Shown here piece by piece: positions 35,601 to 46,556 of a stretch of 64,000 nucleotides of DNA; the first letter of the stretch is position 1, and every line of letters begins with the position of its first letter. The position numbers were made by a program, and so were the translations under genes. The DNA is from Acanthornis magna. Lineage: Eukaryota > Chordata > Aves > Passeriformes > Acanthizidae. The notes beneath the pieces were generated by a model, which saw only the letters and a list, made by a program, of their open reading frames with translations, did no database searches and was not told the DNA's origin. Location of the stretch: positions 4,402,001 through 4,466,000 of the forward strand of contig JAWUZG010000332.1 in NCBI GenBank assembly GCA_036785705.1, given 5' to 3'.

Positions 35601-37552
35601 TCTGTGGTCGAAATGAAAACTGAGATGTCCTCCTGGTGAGTTTCTCTGAAAACACACTTAACACATCTTTGCATTGCTCATATAATTGTTTTTTCTTTCC
35701 CCTTTCCATATGTATGTTTAATTAGTAGTGGCAAAATTACATTTACCAAGGCCTTGTTCTTTAGTGTCTGTTTAGTCATGTTGCACCTGGTGAGGAAGGT
35801 AGGACATGTGAGTGGCAGGCCCTTGAGTTCTCATTCTCTTATGAGCAAACAGATGTAAACATGGCCTCAGAATAAGTCACACTTTTGTGAAACAATGTGT
35901 GTGATAAAAGAGGGGAAGAGATTCCCCTAAGAGAATGGTTCAATGATGACATTAGTGCTGGATGACCACTCCTCTTTTAGTTTGTCCATTTATCATTCCT
36001 GTACTTTTGAATAATTACAATTCTTCCTGGAATGGTGGTGATCAGACAGCTGAATCTCCTTTATGTGCACAATCATGATGCATTATCTTCTCAGGAGGTA
36101 TTTTTGTTAATGATGAGGTAATAAACAAACCTGAAAGTTGAATAGGGTTTTAGAGAGATGAGAAGGATGACATATGGGTAGAATAGTTTATAAATGTGTA
36201 GAATAGTTTATAATTCCTGTGGAGGCACTGGTGCATTTCCAAAACCAAAACCCACTACTATGTAGCACAAAGTAAGACTTAACAGCCTCATTTGCTCGTT
36301 CAGACACTGGTGATTTCCAATGCTTTGTGAAACATTTTTTTAAGGCAGAGATAATACAATACACCTGCAGGAGTCCAATATTTCCCTCAGAGGCGCCAGT
36401 CACAGATTTTGCTTTAGTTTCTCTATAGTCAGAAATGAGTGAGTGGTTTGAGGCTCTGCTTTGCAAAAAGGAGAACCTATCAGTGGAGAACAATGATGCA
36501 TAGCCGTATCCATTGCTGACTTCAAGTGTGTAACGAACATAAAAAAAGACCAAGGAGCATTACTGCATAGCAGCAGTCACCTCAGGACCCCTTCTGCCAG
36601 GCTCCAGAGCATAGTACAGACTGTAGAGTAGAGAATGCCAGTCCCACCAACCTGTTCTTATTTTGGGGGGCACTACAGGACTACATACTCCTCTGTGTGA
36701 TTTCCTACACTGTGCAGACCTAGATTTCTCACAGTAGCGAATAATCAGCCCCATGTGGGGCAGTGGGAGGTTTTTGGTTTGGCTTCTTTGGTTTATTAAG
36801 TGCCAGGAAGCATTGTTGTTCTGAAAAGAGCAATATCTGAAGCTTAGTAAACTCACAGTTTACCAGTACAGTTCAAAGAGACCTAGTAACCCTTTGAAAT
36901 CAGTGCAGCTTGCTTACCTTATGCCTCTAGGCTTCACTGAGTTTCCAGGTGCTCTGGGCATGAGTTTTTAAGAGAGAGTTGTGGCAAAGCAACTGAAAAT
37001 CATAAACCTAAGGTACCTTCTTTAATAAGGTAGATGGAGTATTGGGTTTGTGTATGAAACATAAGAAATCACTGTAAAACTTTAAGCTGGTCATGTTTAC
37101 ATTAGATGTGCTGACTAGATGGAAGGATTTTGCCTAGAAGCTCCCAAAAATCAAAGGAATAGAAATGTCATAACAATTCTTATGCCAGGCCTTGGAGTTT
37201 GGAATGTGCACCAAGACCACTAAGGGTTTCTCCCCACTGAAGAGTAGAGGCTGCCAGGATGTGCAGAGTCAGAGCCTGCACTGCCTTGTGCTTTCAGTTC
37301 CTCTGCCAGGTATGTACAGTTACATGGGTCTGAGTGCAGGTCCTTTGAACTTCACATTTCTCTCTCGGTGTTAATTGTTGTTCAGAATCAAACCAGACCT
37401 GAACATTTCAGAGTAATATGAACTCTTTTTCATGAGCTTCAGAGACATCTGTGAACAGGAAGATTAAATATCAGGAAAGGTAGAAAAGATTTACAGGATT
37501 GGAATGAAGTGTTAGAGAGAGTCCCGAAAAAGCTGCAACCGGATCTTGAAGG
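32613..37552. other. A-w3 to B-w4 intergenic gap, right part
   Basis: No gene is seen. This is part of the longest gap in the window. Part of the extra length comes from a local duplication (33.0-33.3 kb and 34.2-34.5 kb, listed separately) and from an extra block of about 200 bp at 34567-34762. The remainder is paralogous to the A-w4/B-w5 gap, for example 36300-36900 against 49130-49780. Confidence 0.65.
32970..34500. repeat. Local duplication of an intergenic segment
   Basis: The segments 32970-33270 and 34205-34500 are diverged direct copies about 1.2 kb apart. They share, in order, GCAGAGCAAGGAGG, ATTTGTCCAATA, CTCTGCATTTAGA-like sequence and a run ending AGAATCACCATCAGA / AGAATCACTGTCAGA. 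Single copies exist in other A-to-B gaps (about 7805-8095 and 47170-47440). It is non-coding as far as can be seen. Confidence 0.65.
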
Positions 37553-37648
37553 TTGGCCTTCTGCTTATGTCTTGCTCTTGAAATTGAACACGGGGTCTTA
37601 CCTACCATAGGGGGTAGCCATCGACGCATTGCAAATGAACTTTCACAA
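37553..37648 (+). promoter_or_regulatory. Diverged promoter region of B-w4, CGCT box absent
   Basis: At this spot the other B-type genes have the GCTTGCTGAT and CGCT-box block. Here the region has about the same length but unrelated sequence, and no CGCT occurs in it or in the preceding 170 bp. Near-identity with the other B-type leaders starts abruptly at GGCGGCTGCAGTGG (37649). The region holds a short inverted repeat, CTACC...GGTAG (about 37602-37617), and an in-frame ATG at 37635. The leader AGC tract is at about 37793-37814. Confidence 0.6.
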
Positions 37649-37973
37649 GGCGGCTGCAGTGGCGTCGCGGCGCCTCCGGGTGCCGCTGTTGGCCGCCGCC
37701 GAACGGCGCTGGAGCCGCCGCCGCCGCAGCCGCGTCCTGCCCCCGCAGGCTGCTCGCTCGCCCGGCGCCGGCCACAGCGGCAGCGGCACGGCCAGCAGCA
37801 GCAGCAGCAGCAGCGGCGAGAGGCGGCTCTTGGCGGTTCCTGCAGCGGCGTCCGAGGCGGCCAGAGCGGCCTGGCTGTGGTGCGGCGGCCCCTGCGCTGG
37901 CTGGCGAGAGCGGCTGGAAGGGAGGCAGGGCAGCGGCAGGAGGCAGGAGAGCGGCGAGCGCTGCGCCAAGACA

Positions 37974-40430
37974 ATGGCGGTGAGGCGGCGGCAGAGGCGC
38001 GGGCCGGGCGGCGGGCGAGCGCTGCTGGCCGCGGTGCTGCTGTGCGTGTGCTGCCGGGCGGCGGCGGAGCGGGTCCGCTACACCATCGCCGAGGAGCTGG
38101 CCAGAGGCTCGCTCGTGGGGCCGCTGGCGCGGGACCTGGGGCTCAGCGCCGACGAGCTGCCGGCGCGCAAGCTGCGGCTGAGCGAGGAGAAGCAATACTT
38201 CACAGTGAATGAGGAAAACGGGAACCTGTACGTGGACGAGAGGCTGGACCGGGAGGAGATGTGCGGGGAATCGGCGTCGTGTTCCGTCAGCTTCGAGGCG
38301 CTGGTGCACAACCCGCTGAACATTTTCCACGTCGAAGTGGCCATCGAGGACGTGAATGACAACTCCCCGGCCTTCAGGAAGGCTGCTGTGGACCTGGAAC
38401 TCGGTGAATGGACGCTTCCCGGTGCTCGTTTTCCCCTGGAGATGGCTCAAGACGCAGACGTGGGCAGCAACTCGCTGCTAACTTACCAGCTCACCAGCAG
38501 TCCGTCCTTCTCTCTGGCCTTAAAGGAGAACCCCGACGGAAGCAAGCACCCGGAATTGGTGTTGGAGAGAGCGTTGGACCGAGAGAAGCAGAGTTCCTTT
38601 GATTTGGTGCTAACAGCACTGGATGCCGGGGACCCCGTGAGGACCGGGACTGTCCAGGTTCACGTCAACGTGACAGACGCCAATGACAACTCGCCCGTGT
38701 TCAACAAAAGCCTCTACGAGGCACGAGTGGCAGAGAATCTGCAAGTGGGGTCTCTGGTGCTGCGGGTACAGGCCACGGATGCAGACGCGGGCACAAATGC
38801 GCGGGTCTCCTATTCATTTGGAAGCGTCCCAGGTGGAGTTCTAGCGTTGTTCGAGGTTGACAGCGACAGCGGTGATATCAGGACGGCGGGTCCTATTGAT
38901 TTTGAGGAGAAAAGTAAATACATCTTCGGGCTGGAGGCGAGGGATGGCGGTGGGCTGACCGCTCATTGCAAGGTGCAGATAGACATCACGGACGAAAACG
39001 ACAACGCACCCGAGATCACGATTCTGTCCCTCTCGAGTCCAGTACCCGAGGACGCGCCGGTCGGCACCGTGGTGGCCCTGCTGAAAGTGCGAGACAGAGA
39101 CTCCGGCGAGAACGGTCAGGTATCGTGCGAGTTGTCGGGCGAGGCGCCGCTGTCGATCGTGGCGTCGTCGGGCGGCTCGTACAAGGTGGTGACGGCGAGC
39201 GCGCTGGACCGCGAGCAGGCGTCCGAGCACCGCGTGACGGTGGTGGCCCGGGACGGGGGCAGGCCGGCGCAGTCGAGCCGCACGGAGCTGGTGCTGGAGG
39301 TGTCGGACGTGAACGACAACGCGCCGGTGTTCGAGGAGGCGGCGTACAGCGCCTACGTGGCGGAGAACAACGCGGCGGGCGCGCTGGTGCTGCGCGTGCA
39401 GGCGCGGGACGCGGACGCGGGCGCCAACGGGCGCGTGAGCTACTGGCTGGCGGGCGGCAGCGCGGGCGCGGCGGGCGCGGCGCCGCTCGTGTCGGTGGAG
39501 GCGCGGAGCGGCGCGCTCTACGCGCAGCGCTCCTTCGACTACGAGCAGTGCCGCGAGTTCTCGGTGGAGGTGCGGGCGCAGGACGGCGGCGCGCCGGCGC
39601 GCAGCTCCACGGCCACGGTGCGCGTCTTCGTGCTGGACCGCAACGACAACGCGCCAAGGGTGCTCTGGCCGGCGGCGCCGGGACCGGGTGCTGTGGCCGC
39701 GGGATCGGCCCCGACGCCTTTCGAGGTGGTTCCGTGTTCGGCCGAGGCCGGGTACCTGGTGGCCAAGGTGGTGGCGGTGGACGCGGACGCGGGGCGCAAC
39801 GCGTGGCTGTCGTACGAGCTGGTGCAGGCGTCGGAGCCGGCGCTGTTCCGCGTGGGGCTGCACAGCGGCGAGGTGCGCACGGCGCGCGCCGTGTCCGAGA
39901 GGGACGCGGCCAAGCAGCGCGTGGTGGCCGTGGTGAAGGACCACGGGCAGCCGGCGCTGTCGGCCACGGCCACGCTGCACGTGGTGCTGGCCGAGAGCTT
40001 GCAGGAGGCGCTGCCGGAGCTGAGCGAGCGGGCGGCAGGCGCCGAGGCGCCGGCGGCCGAGCTGCAGTTCTACCTGGTGCTGGCGCTGGCGCTGCTGTCG
40101 GCGCTCTTCCTGCTGAGCGTGGCGCTGGCCGTGCTGGCGCGCCTGCGCCGGGCCGGGCCGCCCGCCGTGCTGCGCTGCCTGGGCGCGCAGCGCTTCTCGG
40201 TGGCCGGCGCCGCCTTCCCGGCCGACTTCTGCGAGGGCACCTTGCCCTACTCCTACAACCTGTGCGTGGCGGCGCCGGCGCGCGCCGTGCCCGAGGCCGC
40301 TTGGCCGCCGCCGCCGCCGGTGCCCATCCTGTCTGCGGAGGAGCTTCTGGGCGGGGACTGCTGCGAGAAGCCGAGCCCCAGCTGCAGCGCCGTTGTGGGA
40401 GAGCAGCCCGCTGAAGCTGAGGCACCGCAG
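37974..40430 (+). CDS. PCDHGB: Protocadherin gamma B-type variable exon (B-w4)
   Basis: Complete PCDHGB-type exon of 819 codons: signal peptide 1-31, EC1-EC6, membrane span near 698-723, tail with [11 protein letters not shown]. It encodes a neuronal recognition protein. EC1 has the short KLRLSEEKQYF form shared with B-w2. EC2-EC3 (LELGEWTLPGARFPLEM, FNKSLYEARVAENLQVGS) resembles B-w2 and B-w5. DVNDN, DANDN, DENDN, DVNDN and DRNDN close EC1 to EC5. Residue 588 near the start of EC6 is Cys (TGT at 39735-39737) where every paralogue has Arg (CGT). The start is chosen by homology; an additional in-frame ATG at 37635 would add 113 residues before the signal peptide and is considered unlikely. The exon ends in phase 0 at CAG|GTCTGTAA with tail QPAEAEAPQ. 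The promoter box is missing, so expression may differ from its sisters. Confidence 0.95.
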
Positions 40431-41378
40431 GTCTGTAAAACCGTGTTCACGTTCTGTTACTGAGACTTTCCTAACGTTGTCCTTTCCCCCTCGTTTTCTC
40501 TGTGCGGTGTCAGTGAGAAGTCCTCATCTGTATCTCTAGGTAGCCGCGGAAATTTTTGATCTTTCATTGGTACGAGCTTCAGTTTCAGCTGCGATGCTTT
40601 GTCTATAAATCTCTTTTGAACTTATAGCGGTGTTAGCCTGTGTTTCCCGGCGTTGTAATGTTGTGGGATACACATTCCTGTCTCCATGAATGAGTGAATT
40701 AAAGAAAGGGCAATCCCACATCCATGGAGAACAGGAAACCAGCGGCGGCCCTTGGTTCTTCCTTGATCACAGAGTCAAGTTCAGTGGAGACGTTTTGCCT
40801 TCAACACTTGGGCTCTATAAATTACAATGCGTTTGCAGCACTGAACTTGGATGTTTACTCTGTAGGAGAATAACTTGTTCTGCGTGACGTAGTCGGGAAA
40901 AAAAACCAGTGACAAGTGATGTTGTATCTGTTGATTTATTTGTCTCGAAAGTGTGTAATTGAAACTGGTTTATAGCTTTACACAAACCCGTTCGGTTCCC
41001 CCCCCCCCCCCCCCACTGGACTCACAAAGGAAACGTGTATGGAATGTTACATTCTGCACCCTGAGTGAAAGAAAAGAGTGTCACCCCTTTTGGGGGGCAA
41101 TGCAGTAGTGGGCTGCCTTCCTTTTTGCATCCTGGCTGTCAGTCCCCTGTTTTAATCTTCATTATCTTCATTTTATACACTGGTGAAGGTGCAGGATGAT
41201 TTGTTTCAGAGATTTTTCTTTTTCATTTCCTCTTTAAGCCTCTGAGTTTTATAGAGATCTCGGGTTTATGGGGAACAGCAGGTTTTTTTAAAATTCTGAC
41301 TCTTTACAAGGGTAGACATCTGAGATAGGGATATATCAGAGTATCAGGTATCAAGGAGACTGGACAAACGTCAATTCA

Positions 41379-41421
41379 GGCAGGAGGCGCTGTCGGAGTT
41401 GAGTGAGCGGCCGGCGGGCGC
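41379..41421 (+). pseudogene. Tiny relic of a B-type exon (EC6 to membrane linker)
   Basis: GGCAGGAGGCGCTGTCGGAG and the bases after it match B-type exons over about 42 bp with about five differences; compare 13268-13312. The frame reads QEALSELSERPAGA and then a stop, against [14 protein letters not shown] in the genes. It is GC-rich within AT-rich surroundings. It cannot encode a domain and is probably a leftover of a larger copy or filler DNA from an unequal exchange. Confidence 0.7.
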
Positions 41422-41840
41422 TTGAATTAAAACCATTTGCTTATTTATCACGGGTCAGCGAAGGAGGCAGCTGTACTTTTCTTCTACTCTTCTAGAATTC
41501 TTTTCTTGAAAACGTTGCACCAACGTGATTAAGAAAGTATTCCTGTGATACTTTCTGAACACACTTCAATCCTTTATACATTGATATCTGATAAAATCTT
41601 TCTTGTGGCTATAGAGTTACTTGATTAAGTGTAAATGTGTAAAAAGTAAAGAAACACTAAATTTTACTGAGGGTAGTGAGATTCAAACATTTGAATTCCT
41701 TCAAGTTTTCCCTCGAGGGTATTACTTGCATCTTTATTTCTACCTTTAATAATCATGTAACAATTAACTCCTTGACTTCAAGAAGCATGCAATTGTTCTC
41801 GTCCCGTTTGTGTTATTGAGCCTGATTGCTAAGGTTATCC

Positions 41841-41880
41841 GTGTGTGTGTGTGTGCGTGTGTGTGTATATGTGTGTGTAT
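41841..41880. repeat. GT dinucleotide microsatellite
   Basis: About 40 bp of alternating GT/TG with single interruptions (GC and TA units). No function is evident. Confidence 0.9.
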
Positions 41881-42144
41881 CTAATGTTTTCAATCTGAAA
41901 CCCTGTTGTTGAAGATGCTTTTGAAAAAACAGGGTAAGGCTAACGGTAATCTAGAGGATAAAATAAGAAAAGTATTCTCTAATTTGTGTATGTTGCCCTT
42001 AGTAAATGATTAATATCTCATACGGTAGAAGCACCACGCGCACAGCATGCTTCTGCCTTCCTCCCGGTCGTGATCACCTGGAGAATCAATGCAGAGATAG
42101 GTTGGAGACAATCCAGTCCGCGCGAGCTGCCCGTGACCAAGGCA

Positions 42145-42258
42145 GGTTGGGCTGCGCTCGGCAGCGCTCGGTGCCTGCAGTGCTGGGAGGAGGCTGCGGG
42201 CGCCGCTGTTGACCGAGAGGAGCGAGAGGAAGACCGGAGAGCTGCAGCCCCGCCCGCT
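42145..42258 (+). promoter_or_regulatory. Candidate promoter of A-w4 with twin CGCT boxes
   Basis: GCTGCGCTCGGCAGCGCTCG places CGCT at 42155-42158 and 42165-42168, 10 bp apart. The A-type conserved block GGAGGAGGCTGCGGGCGCCG follows. About 310 bp before the ATG. Confidence 0.65.
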
Positions 42259-42476
42259 GCGGACAGGCTCGATCGCTAGATCGCTGGATACTTGGTTCAG
42301 GAACGGCCTGACTGCAATCGTCCCAGCGGTGCGGAACCTTTCCGCATCGAAGCGAAGGGACTGCCGGCAGCGGAGCGGTCGGAAGAGGAGAGCCGGAGAA
42401 GGAGCGTGAGGCGGATCGGCGGTCGGCACTGAGGAGGTGCTGGCGGTGTCGCAGTGCCGGCGGCGCCGCGGCGGAG

Positions 42477-44942
42477 ATGTGCGCGGCGGGGAGGCGCTGG
42501 GGCCGGCGGCAGCGAGCTCTGCTCTGGGCCGTCCTGCTGGCTGCGTGGGAGTCGGCGTGGGGGCAGCTGCGCTACTCGGTACCCGAGGAGATGCCCAAGG
42601 GATCGTTCGTGGGCAATGTGGCCAAGGACCTGGGGCTGCACCTGCCGGAGCTCCGCGACCGCGGAGTCCGCATTGTCTCTGAAGGCAGAACTCAGTATTT
42701 CGCTCTGCACGGGAAGACGGGACATTTAGTGACGGCAGAGAGGATCGACAGAGAGCAGCTGTGCGAGAGTGTGCAGCAATGTGTGCTCCGCTGTGAGCTG
42801 GTACTAGAGGGAGAAATGAAATTTTATGAAATCGAAGTGGAGATTGTGGATATCAACGACAACACACCCAGCTTTCAAGACGTAGATATGGATCTGAGAC
42901 TTAGCGAGACGACAGCCCCGGGGGCGCGGTTTCCACTCACAGAGGCTCATGACCCCGATAAGGGCCGGAATTCCCTGCAGAGCTACGAGCTGAGCGGCGA
43001 CGAGCACTTCTCGCTGGCCGTGCAGGCGGGCCCGGGCGGCGATCAGCGTCCCGAGCTGGTGCTGGCGAAGGCGCTGGACCGGGAGGAGGCGGCGTTTCAC
43101 GAGCTGGTGCTGCGGGCGAGTGACGGCGGCGATCCGGCGCTGACGGGCACAGCTCGAATCCGCGTGACGGTGGTAGATGCAAACGACAACGCTCCCGTGT
43201 TCAGCCAGTCGGAGTACACGGTGCGTGTGCCCGAGGACTTGCCTGTGGGATCCGTCCTCGTAACCGTCACGGCCACTGACGCGGACGAGGGGCTGAATGG
43301 GCAAGTGAAATACTCCTTAAAAAAAACGAAGACTTTATCGCAGATATTCCACCTGAACTCTGAGACGGGAGAAATCACCTTGGTGCGAAGCCTCGACTTC
43401 GAGGGAGGCGATTCCTACGAGCTGGACCTGCAGGCATATGATGGTGGGGCGCTTTATGATACGGCAAAAGTCGTGATTACCGTGACAGACGTCAATGACA
43501 ACGTGCCCGAGATTTCGGTGCGATCGGCACTGAACGAGATCTCGGAGGACTCCCCGTCAGGGACCGTGGTAGCACTCCTATACGTCCATGATCTCGACTC
43601 GGGGGTGAACGGCGACGTGCTTTGTTCGCTCGACGGGGACGTCCCGTTCCGGCTCCAGAGCTCACACGGCAGCTACTACAGCGTGGTGACAGCGAGAGAG
43701 CTGGACCGTGAGCAGGTGTCGGAGTACAACGTGACGGTGCGGGCGGCCGACGGCGGGTCGCCGCCGCTACAGAGCAGCGCCGTGCTGGCGCTGCGGGTGC
43801 TGGACGTGAACGACAACGCGCCGGTGTTCGCGCAGGAGCGCTACAGCGCGCGTGTGGCGGAGAACAACGCGGCGGGCGCGCTGGTGCTGACGGTGCTTGC
43901 TAGGGACGCGGACTGGGGGCAGAACGCACGCGTGCGCTACCGGCTGTCGGAGGGGCGGGTGCGGGGCGCGCCGCTGTCGTCGTACGTGTCGGTGCAGGCG
44001 GAGACGGGCGCGCTGTACGCGCTGCGCTCCTTCGACTACGAGGAGGTGCGCGAGCTGGAGCTGTGCGTGCGTGCGGAGGACGGCGGCGCGCCGGCGCTGA
44101 GCAGCAACGTGTCGGTGCGGCTGCTGATCGTGGACGAGAACGACAACGCGCCGCAGGTGCTCTACCCGCCGCTGGCGCCGCCGGCGGGGGCGAGGTCGTT
44201 CCCGGGCGCGGTGTGGTCGGGCGTGGAGCTGGCGCCGCGCTCGTCGGAGCCCGGCGCGCTGGTGGCCAAGGTGGTGGCGGTGGACGCGGACGCGGGTCAG
44301 AACGCGTGGCTGTCGTACGAGCTGGCCAAGGCGACGGAGCCGGGGCTGTTCCGCGTGGGGCTGCACAGCGGCGAGGTGCGCACGGCGCGCTTCCCGCTGG
44401 CCCGCGACGCGGCGCGCCAGAGCCTGGTGGTGGTGGTGAAGGACCACGGGCGGCCGGCGCTGTCGGCCACGGCCACGCTCACCGTGGTGCTGGCCGAGAG
44501 CGTGGCCGAGCTGCTGGCCGAGCTGGGCAGCGCGGCCGACGCGGCGGCGCCGGGCGAGCCGGCCGGCAGCCTGACGCGCTGGCTCGTGCTGGCCGTGGCC
44601 GCCGTGTCGTGCCTCTTCCTCGCCTTCCTGCTGCTGCTGCTGGCGCTGCGCCTGCGCCGCTGGCGCCGGCAGCAGCTGCTGGCGGCGGCGAGCAGCGGCG
44701 CCTTGCGCGGCGTGCCGGTCTCGCACTTCGTGGGCATCGACGGCGTGCGCGCCTTCCTGCAGTCCTACTCGCACGAGGTGTCGCTCACGGCCGACTCGCG
44801 CAAGAGCCAGCTGCGCTTCTCGGGCGCCAGCTGCTGCGACACCCTGCCGGTCCCGGCCCGGCCGCCTCCCGACGAGCCCGCGCCGCTGCTCGGGGAAGGA
44901 GAAGCTGAGGGCGCTCCACCCGTTGACCCCGCCGCTGCACCG
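42477..44942 (+). CDS. PCDHGA: Protocadherin gamma A-type variable exon (A-w4)
   Basis: Complete PCDHGA-type exon of 822 codons: signal peptide 1-29 (ending WESAWG), six cadherin repeats, membrane span near 702-726, tail with SHFVGIDGVRAFLQSYSHE. It encodes a neuronal surface recognition protein. EC1 (SVQQC, EMKFYEIEVEI) and EC4 (RLQSSHGSYYSVVTA) group with A-w1 and A-w5. EC3 has KKTKTLSQIFHLN, one residue shorter than A-w2/A-w3, which accounts for the length. EC1 ends with DINDNTP. The tail end (LLGEGEAEGAPPVDPAAAP) matches A-w3. The exon ends in phase 0 at CCG|GTGAGT; unspliced reading continues 49 codons to 45092. The start follows the subfamily pattern (MCAAGRRWGRRQRALLWAV). Confidence 0.96.
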
Positions 44943-45504
44943 GTGAGTTCCTCCGTCCAGACTGCCTGCGCGACACTTTGCCCTACTGCTTCCCTGTGGT
45001 CTGTGTCGTGCATAGGGTATTTTGCTGACTTAGGCCGGAGTTGCCCGTACAATCAGTGGTCACGCCATTGGTGGAGGAGCCTGGAGAAATAATGTTGCTT
45101 GTGCCTGGAGGTTCGTTAGGCCGTAGATTAATTAACGGACTAATTAATCGCATCATTATTATCTTTCATGCTGTCCACTAAGCCAGTATCTCCATGAAAA
45201 CAACTTTTATCTTTGGAAACTTAATAGTTATTCCAAGTGTGGACGCCAAAATTGCTTGCATTTTACAAATGTCATAAAAACCCTTTGAGATTGTGAGGGC
45301 TTATAGATGTGAATCCTTTGAGCTTTCTGCTGAGGGCGTCTTGCAGTACGCAAGAGATGGTTTGCTGCTTTTCATATTCGGCACACACAAATTTATCCAC
45401 TCTTATATCCTGTACAGATCTTGCTGTGAAAGGCAGTTCTTGGGCATAGGTGTAGATATTATATTAATGGTTGCAGAATGAATTGTCTTCCAATATACCC
45501 GTGT
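44943..45504. other. A-w4 to B-w5 intergenic gap, left part
   Basis: No gene is seen in this AT-rich stretch between the splice donor and the solo LTR. The end (about 45460-45504) is paralogous to 21001-21030 and 33440-33480. Confidence 0.65.
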
Positions 45505-45509
45505 GCTAA

Positions 45510-46551
45510 TGTCGTGGTTTGACCCTGGCCAAATGCCAGGCACCTATGATGTCTGCTCTCTTCACTTTCTCCTGCCGCAGCTGTGCAGAGGAGAAGAAAA
45601 AAGCTAACACAAACACATCAGACTCATGAGTTGAGATAAGGAATTGATGTGGAGATGCACTGAGAAAAGGGAAAAAATGCTTGAAAATGTAAAGTTACAG
45701 GGTGTTTTATTAATCTAACAGAGTCAGAGGATAAATGAGATAAAAGACACCGTTTGTTCACCTGTCCCCCTTCCCTCTTAAGACACCGTTTCTCAGCTCA
45801 CCCTCCTCCCTCCTTCCAACCAACAGCTCCGGAGGGGAGGTGGGGGCAGGGTAAGGGGTTTTTTTTTTGGTCAGTCCATCAGGAAGGAGAGTCCTCTACT
45901 TAGCCATGGGGTCCCTCCCACGAGAGACAGCCCTCTGCGAACTTCTTTGGCGTGGGTCCTATCTCATGAGTAACAGCCCACACAAATCTGCTGCAGCACG
46001 AGTTTTTTGTCCATAGAGTGCAGACTTCTGAGCCAAGGCCAGGCTGTTTCCATTCCAGGGGCAAGTCTTTTCTCTTTGTTACAAGGCCTTTGCAACTCTC
46101 AGTCTCTGCTGGGACTCCCACTGGATCACAGCTTCCTGCAGGCATCCACCTGCTGCTCTGGCATGGGCACCTCCCCAAGGGCTGTGGGTGGATCTCTGCA
46201 CCCCCATGGACTCCATGGGCTGCAGGAGCACCACCTGCTCTCCCCATGATCTTCACTACACCTGTCAGACAGTTTTCAGCTCCGGTGCCTGGAGCATCTC
46301 CTCCCCCACCTTCTCCACTGTGCCCACGATGTTTTGATTTCTTTTTAAATATGTTTTCACAGAGGCATAACTAACATCTCTGATTTACCCAGACTTGGCC
46401 AGCGGTATGTCCATCGTCTTCAGAGCCATCAGAGATTGGCTCTGCTGGACATGGTGGAAAACTTCCAGAACCTTCACACAGAGCACACAGGACCCATCTT
46501 TGTACCCCACCCTACTCATTAGCAAAGACTGGGCCAAGCAAAACCAGCACA
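45510..46551 (-). mobile_element. Solo LTR of an avian endogenous retrovirus (1042 bp)
   Basis: The element starts TGTCGTGGTTTGACCCTGG and ends AAAACCAGCACA, flanked by the 5-bp duplication GCTAA (45505-45509 and 46552-46556). The sister gaps read through this point without insertion (about 21030 and 33480). Sequence order, with GGTCCCTCCCACGAGAGACAG, a glutamine/proline-like GC-rich block and TTAAATATGTTTTCACAGAGGC, follows a widespread bird LTR family as I recall it. The TATA-like motif reads on the - strand (ATATTTAAAAAG near 46345), so - orientation is inferred. The short ORFs inside (46007-46374, 45900-46256) are LTR sequence, not genes. Confidence 0.88.
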
Positions 46552-46556
46552 GCTAA

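Larger units (their letters stand above)
40431..42140. other. B-w4 to A-w4 intergenic gap
   Basis: No gene is seen. It holds a poly-C run of 17 (40998-41014), a GT microsatellite and a relic of a B-type exon, both listed separately. About 42061-42090 has degenerate sequence (TTCCTCCCGGTCGTGATCA) resembling the left half of the inverted repeat seen before A-w5. Confidence 0.65.

Noticed and set aside
37602..37617. CCATAGGGGG near the B-w4 leader as a replacement CTCF site
   Set aside because: It resembles the CTCF core only with a one-base shift and several mismatches; without a motif score it cannot be supported.
46007..46374. Overlapping ORFs of 80-118 codons
   Set aside because: They lie entirely inside the solo LTR at 45510-46551 and show no protein family.
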